Assembly: GCA_041685915.1 (NCBI GenBank)
Contig: JAWLEV010000002.1
Span: 24,071-88,070 of the forward strand
Origin: JAWLEV01 sp041685915
Lineage (GTDB): Bacteria; Chloroflexota; Anaerolineae; UBA1429
Reading direction: 5' to 3'
Length of the DNA stretch: 64,000 nt
Shown here piece after piece: positions 8,753-17,239 of the stretch. The position numbers and the translations under genes are program-made. The number at the start of each line of letters is the position of its first letter. The first letter of the stretch is position 1. The notes under the pieces were generated by a model that saw only the letters and a program-made list of their open reading frames with translations, was not told the DNA's origin and searched no databases.

Positions 8753-8811
8753 TTCGCATATACTCTTGGAGCATCAGTTGTGGAGCATACGCGCGGAAGG
8801 AGATTTCCCTG

Positions 8812-10200
8812 CTACAGTTGCTGCTTCTCAATCTCTTCCCGACTATCCTCCAGGATAAGCTGGGCACACTCTTCCGGCGTCATCTCGGATCCCACTTCCG
8901 TGAAGGTCACTCTGTGATTCTGGAAGACCGTGTTTTGGATCGTATAGTAGTTATTGCGTGGTGCGGGAATGGAGTTCTCGACGTCCTCCACCATATCCAG
9001 CATCCACTCGTAGACACGGAATTGGGGATCCTGTTCGATGATATCATAGGCCGAATGATAGATGGGCGTCTTGCCCGTCTGCATCACCGTCTTTTGGAAC
9101 CCCGTATTCTGGGGACCCATAGTATAGATGAGATAGTCCGTCGCCTCTTGGGGGTAGGGAGCCTTGTTCAGGATGGCCACGCCGTTGCCCCAGTAGACGG
9201 ATCCCACGCCACCGCCCGGTTCCCTAGTAGGGATGGGTGAGGTGGACACCTTGTCTGTACCAAAGGCGTTCTGCCCCCACACGCCGCGCGAGCTCTGGGC
9301 CTGGACGGAGGCCACCTTGCCGGCATAGTAGGCGTCCAGCCATCCGTCACTGCCGTGGGGTGGCGTCAGTTCCTCCTCTACGATCAGTTTCTTGTAGAAG
9401 GCCAGGGATTCGATCATCTCATCGGATTCCCAATCGATCAGACCTTCATCGGTATAGGGAGTATCGTCCACGGCCGCGCAGATAAGCGCGCCCACGTCGG
9501 TCCAAAGGGATTCGGCAAAGGATGTGGGGTAAATCTGCTCATCGGCGCCCCAGCTCTTGAGCTCCAGGGCAATCTCCAGCCACTCGTCCCACGTCTCGGG
9601 CGCCTTGTCCCAACCTACCTCATTGGCATAGTCCACGCGCCAGTTGTAGGTGATATTCTCAAAACTGTAGGCCAGGCTGTAGAACTCTCCCTGGTAACTG
9701 CCGTCCTCTTTGATGGTGTCGATCATGTCGGATAGGACCTGGCCGGCGCCCTCCTGCTGGGAGGCGGCGATGTAGTCATCCATAGGCTGTACCATCCCCG
9801 TCTCGACCCACCTTTGCATGACAAGGAATGGGGTGAGGATACCAGCGCCGCTCCATTCCAGGGTGCCCTCGTTGATCTGGGCGATGACCTTGGTATCCCA
9901 TCCCTCGGAGGTTGTATCGATCTTGACCTCCACGTCCTCGTTGGCCTCGTTAAACTCGCGGGCCGTCCTATCAAAAGGGATCTCACCCACAGCCCAGGGG
10001 CTGAGCAGGATACGGACCTCCTTTACACCGGGGGGAGCGGGTTCCTGCTCGGCGGCGCTGGTGACCTCTTTTTCGACCTCTACAGTCTCTTTCACGACCT
10101 TTTCCACCACTTTGGGCTGGCAGGCCGCGAGAAGGGAAGCGGCTGCTCCCGTGGCGGCAAGGCGAAGAAAACTACGACGAGAATAAGACTTTTCAGACAT
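8812..10200 (-). CDS. Extracellular solute-binding lipoprotein of a carbohydrate ABC importer
   Basis: 462 residues. The N-terminus combines a twin-arginine-like signal (SRRSFLRLAATGAAASLLAAC) with a lipobox LLAAC, so the mature protein should be lipid-anchored through that cysteine on the outer face of the membrane. The body fits family-1 binding proteins (EIPFDRTAREFNEANEDVEVKI; a conserved hinge near GGVGSVYWGNGVAILNKAP). It starts at the ATG at 10200, with GGAGG close upstream, and is first in its operon. Substrate: an oligosaccharide, glycoside or sugar acid, inferred from the family and neighbouring enzymes. Confidence 0.93.
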   Translation of the reverse strand: MSEKSYSRRSFLRLAATGAAASLLAACQPKVVEKVVKETVEVEKEVTSAAEQEPAPPGVKEVRILLSPWAVGEIPFDRTAREFNEANEDVEVKIDTTSEGWDTKVIAQINEGTLEWSGAGILTPFLVMQRWVETGMVQPMDDYIAASQQEGAGQVLSDMIDTIKEDGSYQGEFYSLAYSFENITYNWRVDYANEVGWDKAPETWDEWLEIALELKSWGADEQIYPTSFAESLWTDVGALICAAVDDTPYTDEGLIDWESDEMIESLAFYKKLIVEEELTPPHGSDGWLDAYYAGKVASVQAQSSRGVWGQNAFGTDKVSTSPIPTREPGGGVGSVYWGNGVAILNKAPYPQEATDYLIYTMGPQNTGFQKTVMQTGKTPIYHSAYDIIEQDPQFRVYEWMLDMVEDVENSIPAPRNNYYTIQNTVFQNHRVTFTEVGSEMTPEECAQLILEDSREEIEKQQL

Positions 10201-10308
10201 TGCAAAACCTCCTTGGTTTACATTAACCGACGATTGGTGAGGAAACGCGGTTCGTCCCGATAGGCACCTCCTTTGGTATATCCCAACTAGGGAAAACAGA
10301 ATGCCTTT

Positions 10309-10331
10309 TATCGCAGCATCGCGATATTATA
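10309..10331 (-). promoter_or_regulatory. Probable promoter -10 with operator-like dyad for the ABC importer operon
   Basis: On the minus strand TATAAT (10331-10326) adjoins the dyad TATCGC-N6-GCGATA (10309-10326), so a bound regulator would cover the start site. No good -35 is visible, as expected for an activator-dependent or weak promoter. This lies in the 346-bp gap 10201-10546, which holds no other gene I can support. No regulator gene is adjacent. Confidence 0.4.
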
Positions 10332-10546
10332 CGGTCAATATCCTGTAGCCTTATTATCGTTTTGTGGTCAGCGCTTGGTAGGAATAAAGTTTCTAAACAC
10401 AAAGGTACTATAGCACCAGATCGTTCGGATTGTCAAGTTCAAGTAAGCAATTTTATCTATTGACCGGGATAGAACCTGTCAAATTTTCCCATCCCGGCTT
10501 TCCCGAAAAACCCACAGCAAATATGGATAAGCGGATTGGTTGACGG

Positions 10547-11716
10547 CTAATCCACGCCCTTGACATGGCGGTCGAAGAACTGGACGGAGCGGGCCATGGC
10601 TGTCACGAAACTGTTGGACAGGTTGTGATTATCCCCCTCGTACAAATACAGTTCCGCCGACTGGCCGGCATCTTGTAGGCGTGCGTACAGATCCTCGGAC
10701 CACTCCACGGGGACCGAGTCATCGGCCTTGCTATGATGAAGCTGCAGAGGACCCGATAGCTTCTCTAGGTGAAGGGTGGGGTCCACGGAGGCCCAGAATG
10801 CGGGATTCTCGTCGAACATGCCGTAGGCAAATATGCCTTCCGTCGGTGGCACGGGCGTTCTGTCAGCCTCGGGCGTCGCTCTCAGGCTACGGGCGATCCA
10901 GTGTGGCCGCTTTTCCCAGACGTCCTCAATGGGGGCCACGACGCCAGCCCAGATGACGCCAGCGTCGATCTGATCGTTCACCACCATGGCCCGTAGCGTA
11001 AGGGTTCCGCCCATGGAATGTCCCCATACGCCGACCCGCTGAGGATCGGCATCCGGATAGCGCTGCATTGAGGCGATGGCGTTGAGCACGTCAACGGTAT
11101 AATCCCCCGTCGTGTGGGCGTCGGTCGGCTCTCCCTCCGAGTTCCCGTGCCCGCGATAGTCGGGAGCGAGGACGATGTACTCTTTACTGGCGAATTCGTC
11201 CACATAGGCCAGGTACCTCTCGGCGGTGCGGTATTGATCGGGGGGGATGTATCCGTGGTTGAAGATGATAAAGGGCCAGCCGCTCTCGGGTTTTTCTCCC
11301 TGCGGGACGGTCAGCATGGCATAGATCTTGAGTCCTTCGGATCGATAGGAGACGACATACCGATCATAGTTGGATTCAGAGGGCAGGGTTTCCTCGATCA
11401 CCAGATCGCTGCCGGGGTAGGACTCCTGCCGCATCGCCTCAATGGCCAGGGGATGCAAGGGGGTAGCCGTCGGCGTCGGGGTAGCAGTTGATGTGCCTGT
11501 CGGCGTCGAGGTGGATGTAGCAGTCGATGTGGGAGGCCGGGTGGCCGTCGGCGTCGTGCGCGACGTGGGATTCCCGGTCCCCGTCGTGGGTTTTTCCGCT
11601 GGCGACAGGGCGCCCTGGCCACCATTACAAGCGATGATCGACAGCAGTATCCATAACAGTAAACAGGTGGTAGCCCAACCCGATCGGCCGGGGCCCGCTT
11701 TTGATGGTAGAGACAT
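10547..11716 (-). CDS. Secreted lipoprotein alpha/beta hydrolase (dienelactone hydrolase/S9-like)
   Basis: 389 residues; the ATG at 11716 has AAGGAG six bases upstream. A signal peptide ends in the lipobox SIIAC, followed by a Thr/Pro-rich linker (about residues 40-88) that spaces the enzyme from the membrane. The catalytic domain has an oxyanion-side NHGY, the nucleophile elbow GHSMGG, a likely acid Asp in HHSKADDSVP and His in GDNHNL. This layout fits acyl-peptide-hydrolase-like or dienelactone-hydrolase-like esterases acting outside the cytoplasm. The substrate is unknown. Repetitive ACC/ACG codons in the linker make a low-complexity tract. It stands alone, upstream of the importer operon and divergent from the ATPase gene. 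Confidence 0.88.
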   Translation of the reverse strand: MSLPSKAGPGRSGWATTCLLLWILLSIIACNGGQGALSPAEKPTTGTGNPTSRTTPTATRPPTSTATSTSTPTGTSTATPTPTATPLHPLAIEAMRQESYPGSDLVIEETLPSESNYDRYVVSYRSEGLKIYAMLTVPQGEKPESGWPFIIFNHGYIPPDQYRTAERYLAYVDEFASKEYIVLAPDYRGHGNSEGEPTDAHTTGDYTVDVLNAIASMQRYPDADPQRVGVWGHSMGGTLTLRAMVVNDQIDAGVIWAGVVAPIEDVWEKRPHWIARSLRATPEADRTPVPPTEGIFAYGMFDENPAFWASVDPTLHLEKLSGPLQLHHSKADDSVPVEWSEDLYARLQDAGQSAELYLYEGDNHNLSNSFVTAMARSVQFFDRHVKGVD

Positions 11717-11817
11717 ATCCCGCTCCTTAATCTGCTAGAGTAAAATAGACCCGATGGATCTTTCTTGACTTTTATCATTCACAATATGTCCATTTTGCCG
11801 CAATTGTGTTGTCTCGT

Positions 11818-11873
11818 CAAAGTTGAGGCTATGACTCGATCAACTTTGATGCAAGCGTGAGATGGGCTATACT
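11818..11873 (+). promoter_or_regulatory. Promoter and inverted repeat before the BioD-like gene
   Basis: TTGATG (11846-11851), a 16-base spacer and TATACT (11868-11873) form a plausible promoter. A perfect 9-bp dyad, CAAAGTTGA (11818-11826) and TCAACTTTG (11840-11848), overlaps the -35, a possible operator. The promoter lies downstream of the ATG at 11862, which argues that the gene starts at the GTG at 11916. Confidence 0.55.
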
Positions 11874-11915
11874 CTGTACTGCAAGATTTGGGACATACGT
11901 AGGGAGGTGGCGGCC

Positions 11916-13163
11916 GTGGCAAGCACGACGTATCCGCCGACGATTTTCGTCCTGGGGACCGCGCGCAACATCGGCAAGACAGTTACCTGCATGGGCATCA
12001 TAAGCAAACTTTTTTCCGATGAGCATGGCTATGCGTCCGAGCAGATCGGGTATATGAAACCCGTCGGCCAGCAGACGCGGCGGGTTACCGATAGTATGGG
12101 AGAGCCCATAGAGGTCGATAAGGATGCCGTGCTGATCACCTCGCTGATGGGCATCCAACATGCTGGCTATGAATATATCAGTCCGGTGGTGCTGCGCGGA
12201 GGGGTCACCGCTTCCTACATCGACGAGGCGGCGAATGGCGATCCGTTGGTTGCAAGAAAGACTTTTTTGGAACGCATCCGCATCTCCTATGAGCGCACCT
12301 GTATGGGAAAACGCGTCGTGCTCATCGAGGGGACGGGCCAGCCCGGCGTGGGCTCGGTGGCCGGTATCTCCAATGCCGACGTCATCAATACGCTGCGTGA
12401 TATGGGTGTGCCCCTCTTTGTCGTCATGGTGACCGAGGGAGGCATCGGTAGCACCCTGGATCAGGTCTTTCCCTATCTCATGGCCCTGGATCATCTGGGA
12501 GCGCGGGTGGACGGCCTTATCGTCAACGGTATCTATGTTTCCAAGATGGACAAAATCGTACACTATCTTGAGAGCTATTACGATCATGTCTTTGTGCCCC
12601 TATATGGGGGAAAGCTCGTGGGCCAGCCTGTGCCTCCCATCCTGGGATTTATTCCCTCCATTCCCGAGTTGCGTTTCCCCACCATGCGCCTTATCGCAGA
12701 AGAGTTTTCGGAGCGGCCTGACAGCGGGATGGAGGTCGTGGCTCCCAAGAATTTTGATGAGGTGGCCGTACAGTTAATACAGGATCTGCGCGTCATCAGT
12801 CTGGATTTTGGCTACGAGCCGCTCCTAAAGCCCGGTGATGCCGCCGTCATCGGGGTGAATGCCAACGATGCCATACTGGCCACGTACCTCCATCACGAGC
12901 GTCTGGCGCGGGAAGACGGCCGGGGATTGTCGGGGGTCATCCTTTCTTGCAAACATGTGGGAGGACTGGCGGATCGCATTCGCGAGCTCATCGTAAAAAA
13001 AGATCTACCCACCCTGACGCTGGATTACGATTCTGCCGAGATCGTGCAGCGCATCGAGAACATGACGGTCAAGATCCAACCCTATGACGTCCGTAAGCGG
13101 GAACTCATCGCCGAGGCCTATGAGGAACACCTCACCTTGTGGCCCGAACTTCAACTCGCATAA
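11916..13163 (+). CDS. P-loop ATPase with BioD-like domain and DRTGG-like domain
   Basis: 415 residues from the GTG at 11916, chosen because GGGAGG lies eight bases upstream and a promoter -10 lies at 11868. The N-terminal 215 residues match the dethiobiotin-synthetase/CobQ-like fold: Walker A GTARNIGKTVT, MKPVGQQ, and EGTGQPGVGSVAG. The C-terminal part (about 290-400: GDAAVIGVNANDAILATYL, LSGVILSCKHVGG) resembles DRTGG domains, which occur in the N-terminal region of long phosphotransacetylases without the Pta catalytic part. The function of such stand-alone proteins is not established; a regulatory or ligand-sensing ATPase is inferred. Confidence 0.8.
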   Translation: MASTTYPPTIFVLGTARNIGKTVTCMGIISKLFSDEHGYASEQIGYMKPVGQQTRRVTDSMGEPIEVDKDAVLITSLMGIQHAGYEYISPVVLRGGVTASYIDEAANGDPLVARKTFLERIRISYERTCMGKRVVLIEGTGQPGVGSVAGISNADVINTLRDMGVPLFVVMVTEGGIGSTLDQVFPYLMALDHLGARVDGLIVNGIYVSKMDKIVHYLESYYDHVFVPLYGGKLVGQPVPPILGFIPSIPELRFPTMRLIAEEFSERPDSGMEVVAPKNFDEVAVQLIQDLRVISLDFGYEPLLKPGDAAVIGVNANDAILATYLHHERLAREDGRGLSGVILSCKHVGGLADRIRELIVKKDLPTLTLDYDSAEIVQRIENMTVKIQPYDVRKRELIAEAYEEHLTLWPELQLA

Positions 13164-13198
13164 TCCTCTCTTTTCATTCATCCTTCTTTGATGACCGT

Positions 13199-13248
13199 TT
13201 GACATGGTCAGCCGATCATGTTAGAGTAAACCTTACATTTGAGTAAGG
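13199..13248 (+). promoter_or_regulatory. Promoter and autoregulatory-type operator of the Rrf2/IscR-like gene
   Basis: TTGACA (13199-13204), a 17-base spacer and TAGAGT (13222-13227) form a promoter. Immediately downstream is the dyad CCTTAC-N6-GTAAGG (13231-13248), extended by matching A/T flanks, where the transcript should start. Rrf2 regulators bind such dyads, so repression by the gene product is inferred. Confidence 0.65.
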
Positions 13249-13259
13249 ATTATTCTGAC

Positions 13260-13667
13260 ATGAAGGTATCTGCCAGGGAACGCACCAGTTTACGCGCCAT
13301 GGAAGAGTTCGCGCGTCGCTATGGGCAAGGACCCACGGCACTGCGCGAGGTGGCCGAGGTGCAGGGGCTCCCATTGCCCTATTTGGGACGTGTCGCCGTC
13401 TCCTTGCGGCGCGCCGGTCTGTTGGAAAGCGTGCGGGGCGCCCATGGCGGATACTTGCTCAGTCGAACGCCCTCCGAGATAAGTGTGGGGGACATCTTTC
13501 GCGCCGTCGAGGGTTCCATCGTACCTTTGGAGTGCACGGACGGAGAGGGAGCCACGTGCGCTAACGTGTCGGATTGTGCGGCGCGCAGCGTATGGCAGGC
13601 GGTCACCAGGCGTCTGGAGGAGACCCTTGATAGTACGTCCCTGGCCGATCTCTTGCAGCGGGAGTAG
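13260..13667 (+). CDS. Rrf2-family (IscR-like) transcriptional regulator
   Basis: 135 residues. The ATG at 13260 gives the canonical opening MKVSARERTSLRAM; a TTG 21 bp upstream is rejected because it lies in the operator. The winged helix (LREVAEVQGLPLPYLGRVAVSLRRAGLLESVRG in two parts, then AHGGYLLSR) and three cysteines in ECTDGEGATCANVSDC match cluster-binding Rrf2 proteins such as IscR, which sense Fe-S status. It heads the cysteine desulfurase-IscU-MnmA cluster and has its own dyad at the promoter. Low sulfur or cluster supply would relieve repression by this model. Confidence 0.92.
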   Translation: MKVSARERTSLRAMEEFARRYGQGPTALREVAEVQGLPLPYLGRVAVSLRRAGLLESVRGAHGGYLLSRTPSEISVGDIFRAVEGSIVPLECTDGEGATCANVSDCAARSVWQAVTRRLEETLDSTSLADLLQRE

Positions 13668-13723
13668 CGAGACCGTGCTTGCGCGCACCGTGGGGGGAAA
13701 ATTGGAAATGGTGGAGAGTGGAT

Positions 13724-14890
13724 ATGCCTTCTGAATCGCGTTTTGTCTATATGGATCATGCAGCCACGACGGCGGTGGATCCCCGCGTTGTGGAGGCGAT
13801 GAATCCCTATTTCAGTGAAAAATACGGCAATGCATCCAGCGTTCATCGGCTGGGTACGGAGGCGCGCGGGGCCATCGAGTCGGCGCGGGCGCGGGTGGCG
13901 GAAATACTTTGCGCCAATCCTTCGGAGATCATCTTTACGAGTTGTGGCACCGAGAGCGACAATCTGGCTCTGCGGGGCGTTGGCCATGCTCGCCCTGGGA
14001 AGCACATCATCACCACGCCCATCGAGCATCATGCCGTGGGCCACACCTGTCAGCAGTTGGCAGAGGCGTTCGGCTTTTCCATAACCTATCTGCCCGTCGA
14101 CAAGTACGGTGTCGTCGATCCCGCGGATGTCGAACATGCCATCGCCGAGGATACCTGTCTCATCTCTGTCATGTATGCCAATAATGAGGTGGGTACCATC
14201 GAGCCCATCGCCGAGGTCGGCGAGATCGCCCAGGAGAGGGGCATCCCCTTTCACACGGACGCCGTCCAGGCGGCCGGCAATCTGAGCCTCGACGTTGACG
14301 CTTTGGGTGTCGATCTGCTTTCTCTATCGGGCCACAAGTTCTATGCTCCCAAGGGAGTGGGCATCCTCTACGTTCGAGAGGGCACGGAGCTACTTCCCAT
14401 CCAGACAGGAGGGGCTCACGAGCAGGGCCGCCGGGCCGGCACGGAAAACGTGCCCTATATCGTGGGGCTGGCCAGGGCCCTTGAGTTGGCCTATGAGGAT
14501 ATGGGGGACGAGGTCACCCGCCTGACGTCGCTGCGTGACCGTATTATCGAGGGGGTGCTCGATAGCATTCCAGATGCTCGTTTGACGGGGCACCCCACGC
14601 AGCGTCTGGCCAATAATGCCAGCTTTGTGTTCGAGGGCGTCGAGGGAGAGTCCATCGTCGTGCACCTGGACCGTGCTGGGGTAGCGGCGAGCACGGGATC
14701 GGCGTGTACGTCGGAAGAGGAGGGGCCCTCGTTCGTGCTTTCGGCCATGGGCGTCAAGGATCGTCTGGCGCAGAGCAGTTTGCGCCTCTCCCTGGGGCGA
14801 GAGAATACGGAAGAGGACGTGGATTATCTGCTTTCCGCCCTACCCGGCGTCGTGGAGAACCTGCGAAATCTCTCGCCATTCTATGACTAG
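13724..14890 (+). CDS. iscS: Cysteine desulfurase (IscS/NifS type)
   Basis: 388 residues; the ATG at 13724 has a GGAGA site about seven bases upstream. It removes sulfur from cysteine as a persulfide, using pyridoxal phosphate, for Fe-S clusters and tRNA thiolation. Visible residues: MDHAATTAVDPRVVEAM at the start, VMYANNEVGTIEP, the PLP lysine in LSLSGHKFYAPKG, HEQGRRAGTENVPYIVGL, and the active-site cysteine in STGSACTSEEEGPS. It lies between the regulator and IscU in a compact cluster, so it probably serves both IscU and MnmA encoded downstream. Confidence 0.95.
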   Translation: MPSESRFVYMDHAATTAVDPRVVEAMNPYFSEKYGNASSVHRLGTEARGAIESARARVAEILCANPSEIIFTSCGTESDNLALRGVGHARPGKHIITTPIEHHAVGHTCQQLAEAFGFSITYLPVDKYGVVDPADVEHAIAEDTCLISVMYANNEVGTIEPIAEVGEIAQERGIPFHTDAVQAAGNLSLDVDALGVDLLSLSGHKFYAPKGVGILYVREGTELLPIQTGGAHEQGRRAGTENVPYIVGLARALELAYEDMGDEVTRLTSLRDRIIEGVLDSIPDARLTGHPTQRLANNASFVFEGVEGESIVVHLDRAGVAASTGSACTSEEEGPSFVLSAMGVKDRLAQSSLRLSLGRENTEEDVDYLLSALPGVVENLRNLSPFYD

Positions 14891-14930
14891 TCACTGACAA
14901 TCTGTTTTCTGAACTGTTTCGGGAGGTTTG

Positions 14931-15323
14931 ATGTATACGGACGTCGTTTTTGAACATTTTTCCAACCCACGTAACGTGGGCACTATGGAAGATCCGGACG
15001 GCTATGCCAAGGTGGAGAGTTCTGCCTGTGGTGACCTGATGGAGATGTATATAAAGGTCGAGGATGGCAGGATATCGGACATCAAATACCGCACATTTGG
15101 CTGTGCCGCCGCCATCGCCTCCAGTTCCATCGCCTCAGAGATGATCAAGGGCGAGCCTCTGAAAGTCGCTGAAAAGATGTCCGACGAAAAGATCGTGGAG
15201 GCCCTGGGCGGATTGCCAGATACCAAGCGACACTGTTCTATTCTGGCTGCAAGCGCCCTGCACAAGGCCTTGCAGGACTACTATGAAAAACACCCGGAGG
15301 CGCGTTCGGAAGCCAAAGTATAG
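14931..15323 (+). CDS. iscU: Fe-S cluster scaffold protein IscU/NifU N-terminal type
   Basis: 130 residues, the usual length; the ATG at 14931 has GGGAGG four bases upstream. It assembles [2Fe-2S]/[4Fe-4S] clusters from sulfur given by the neighbouring desulfurase. The three ligand cysteines are in SSACGDLMEM, RTFGCAAAIASS and KRHCSILAA, with the essential aspartate after the first (CGD). The downstream gene begins 29 bp later. HscA/HscB and ferredoxin genes, present in proteobacterial isc operons, are absent here. Confidence 0.95.
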   Translation: MYTDVVFEHFSNPRNVGTMEDPDGYAKVESSACGDLMEMYIKVEDGRISDIKYRTFGCAAAIASSSIASEMIKGEPLKVAEKMSDEKIVEALGGLPDTKRHCSILAASALHKALQDYYEKHPEARSEAKV

Positions 15324-15352
15324 ATCACTGCTAGGGGATAGGGGAGGACAGG

Positions 15353-16438
15353 ATGCCCTCTCGGGAACGAATCTTTGTCGCCATGAGTGGTGGCATCGAT
15401 AGCTCTGTCGCAGCCGCGCTTTTTGTAGAGCGCGGCTATTGCGTACAGGGGGTGACCATGCGGCTGTGGCGGGAGGAGGCTGACGATCAGGAGATGGACG
15501 ATGCAGTGGCCAGTGCCCGCGCCGTTTGTGAGCAGTTGGACATCGAGCATAGGGTAGTGGATCTGCGAGAGCGCTTTTATCATCGCGTGATAGAGTACTT
15601 TGTGCGGGCGTATGCAGAGGGGCGCACGCCGAATCCCTGTGTGCATTGCAATCGCTTTATAAAGTTCGGCGAACTCTTGGATCTCGTGCGGGAATGGGGG
15701 GCGGACCTGCTGGCCACGGGGCACTATGCGCGTCGACATAAGGCGGAGGGGTACTATCAGTTGCTGCGGGGCGTGGACGAGGAGAAGGATCAATCCTACT
15801 TTCTTTATATGCTGGGTCAGGAAGAACTTGGCCATATCCTGTTTCCCCTTGGTACGTGGATCAAGGAAGAGGTGTATGTCTTTGCGCGAGAGCATCATCT
15901 CCCCGTGGCGAAACGGCCAGAAAGCCAGGACATCTGTTTCATACGTGACGGCGATTATCGGCGTTTTCTCGCCGAGCGGGCTCCACAGGCTGTGGAGCCG
16001 GGCCCCATCTATGATAGGGAGGGAAATCGCCTGGGACAGCACAAGGGGTTGCCCTTTTACACGGTAGGACAACGGGAGGGCTTGGGCATCTCTGCGCCGC
16101 GTCCCCTCTATGTCCTGGAGTGGGACGTGGAGCGCAACGCCCTCATCGTGGGTTTTGCCGAGGAGCTGGGACGGAGGGCTTGTCTGGTCGAGGAGATGTC
16201 CTATATCTCTGGGGACCCCCTCACCCCTGGCCGCCGTGTGCAAGCCCAAATCCGCTATCGCGCCCGCCCGGCCCCGGCGCGGATCTGGGATTGCGCCGAG
16301 AAGCGCGCCCGCATCGTCTTTCGGGACCCCCTTCGAGATATCACGCCGGGACAGGCTGTGGTATTATATGATGGAGATCGCGTTTTGGGGGGCGGAATTA
16401 TCTCTCGCGTTCCAAAGGACCCCCATGTACAAGAGTAG
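15353..16438 (+). CDS. mnmA: tRNA-specific 2-thiouridylase
   Basis: 361 residues, typical of MnmA, which adenylates and thiolates U34 of Lys, Glu and Gln tRNAs. It has the PP-loop AMSGGIDSSVAAAL near residue 10, the nucleophile cysteine in NPCVHCNRFIKFG, the second catalytic cysteine in ESQDICFI, and the tRNA-binding LATGHYARR and TVGQREGLG segments. GGGGAGG precedes the ATG. Sulfur probably comes from the desulfurase two genes upstream, so the cluster links Fe-S assembly and tRNA thiolation. Confidence 0.96.
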   Translation: MPSRERIFVAMSGGIDSSVAAALFVERGYCVQGVTMRLWREEADDQEMDDAVASARAVCEQLDIEHRVVDLRERFYHRVIEYFVRAYAEGRTPNPCVHCNRFIKFGELLDLVREWGADLLATGHYARRHKAEGYYQLLRGVDEEKDQSYFLYMLGQEELGHILFPLGTWIKEEVYVFAREHHLPVAKRPESQDICFIRDGDYRRFLAERAPQAVEPGPIYDREGNRLGQHKGLPFYTVGQREGLGISAPRPLYVLEWDVERNALIVGFAEELGRRACLVEEMSYISGDPLTPGRRVQAQIRYRARPAPARIWDCAEKRARIVFRDPLRDITPGQAVVLYDGDRVLGGGIISRVPKDPHVQE

Positions 16439-16449
16439 GGAGTTGACTC

Positions 16450-16704
16450 ATGTTCTCCTCACCATTGTTCGTGTTCGCTTCCGCGTTGGCCACCTTTTGG
16501 GCGGCGGTATTTCATCTGCTGCTTGGTAAGAATTTGATAGATTTGGTTCTATATTGGTTCATTGGCCTGATGGGATTTGCAGTGGGGCAGGCGATGGCCG
16601 AGGTGTTTCGTCTGCACTGGTTGCTGGTGGGACAGATACACGTTCTGGAGGGTACGCTGAGTTGTTGGCTTGCCATGTTCGTTGCACGATGGCTGAAGCT
16701 GTGA
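16450..16704 (+). CDS. Small integral membrane protein
   Basis: 84 residues starting 11 bp after mnmA with AGGGAG upstream. Two or three hydrophobic stretches (SPLFVFASALATFWAAVFHLL, LIDLVLYWFIGLMGFAVGQ and LEGTLSCWLAMFVARWL in part) suggest an integral membrane protein with a short cytoplasmic loop. I do not recognise a family. Its place ahead of another small membrane protein and a YtxH-like protein suggests an envelope-related tail of the mnmA operon. Confidence 0.65.
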   Translation: MFSSPLFVFASALATFWAAVFHLLLGKNLIDLVLYWFIGLMGFAVGQAMAEVFRLHWLLVGQIHVLEGTLSCWLAMFVARWLKL

Positions 16705-16751
16705 TATAATGAGGGTAGGTGTGGAGAATATCGTTCATTCGGGGAGGCGCT

Positions 16752-17105
16752 GTGACCTGGCTTGCGGCTGTGCGGGATGTGGCTATTCTGTTATTAGCCT
16801 TGGAGTCTTTGGTTCTTGGTATCCTGCTGGCCGTCATGCTGGTTCAGTTGCGCAGACTTGTGCAGCTTTTGCGTGACGAGATCGCGCCCATCCTGGATTC
16901 GGCCAACGATACGGCAAGGACTGTGCACGGCACGGCGGATTTGGTCAGCCGTACCATCGTTGAACCTGCAATCAAAGTGAGCAGTTATGCGGCGGGCGCG
17001 CGGCAGGCCCTGCGCAGCCTGTTTGCGGTTGGTCGTACAGCAGAGGAGGATGCGGACGCTTCTTCCCAAGGGGAGGGCGAGACGACGGGTGAACGTGATA
17101 CCTGA
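16752..17105 (+). CDS. Membrane-anchored small protein, DUF948-like
   Basis: 117 residues from the GTG at 16752, chosen because GGGGAGG lies four bases upstream. One N-terminal membrane segment (VRDVAILLLALESLVLGILL and following) is followed by a helical stretch rich in Val, Asp and Thr (LRDEIAPILDSANDTARTVHG) and an acidic tail. This matches the general plan of DUF948/YtxG-like proteins. These often neighbour YtxH-type proteins, and one is encoded next. The molecular role is not known. Confidence 0.65.
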   Translation: MTWLAAVRDVAILLLALESLVLGILLAVMLVQLRRLVQLLRDEIAPILDSANDTARTVHGTADLVSRTIVEPAIKVSSYAAGARQALRSLFAVGRTAEEDADASSQGEGETTGERDT

Positions 17106-17126
17106 GAAAGGGGGCATGCTTTGAGG

Positions 17127-17148
17127 AAACTGTTTTCGATAACAGTTT
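17127..17148 (+). other. Hairpin between the DUF948-like and YtxH-like genes
   Basis: AAACTGTT (17127-17134) and AACAGTTT (17141-17148) form a perfect 8-bp stem with a 6-base loop, 21 bp after the DUF948-like stop. No T-run follows, so it is more likely an mRNA-stability or partial-termination structure than a full terminator. Confidence 0.45.
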
Positions 17149-17239
17149 GGTTAAGAAACGGATCCACGCTGTAGAGCAAGTCAGAAGTTACATTCCCCCT
17201 TTGGAGGGGAGAGGGATTAAAACAGACGAGGAGGTAGCG

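Noticed and set aside
11862..11915. ATG at 11862 as the start of the BioD-like gene
   Set aside because: The promoter -10 (11868-11873) lies inside that extension and a better ribosome site precedes the GTG at 11916.
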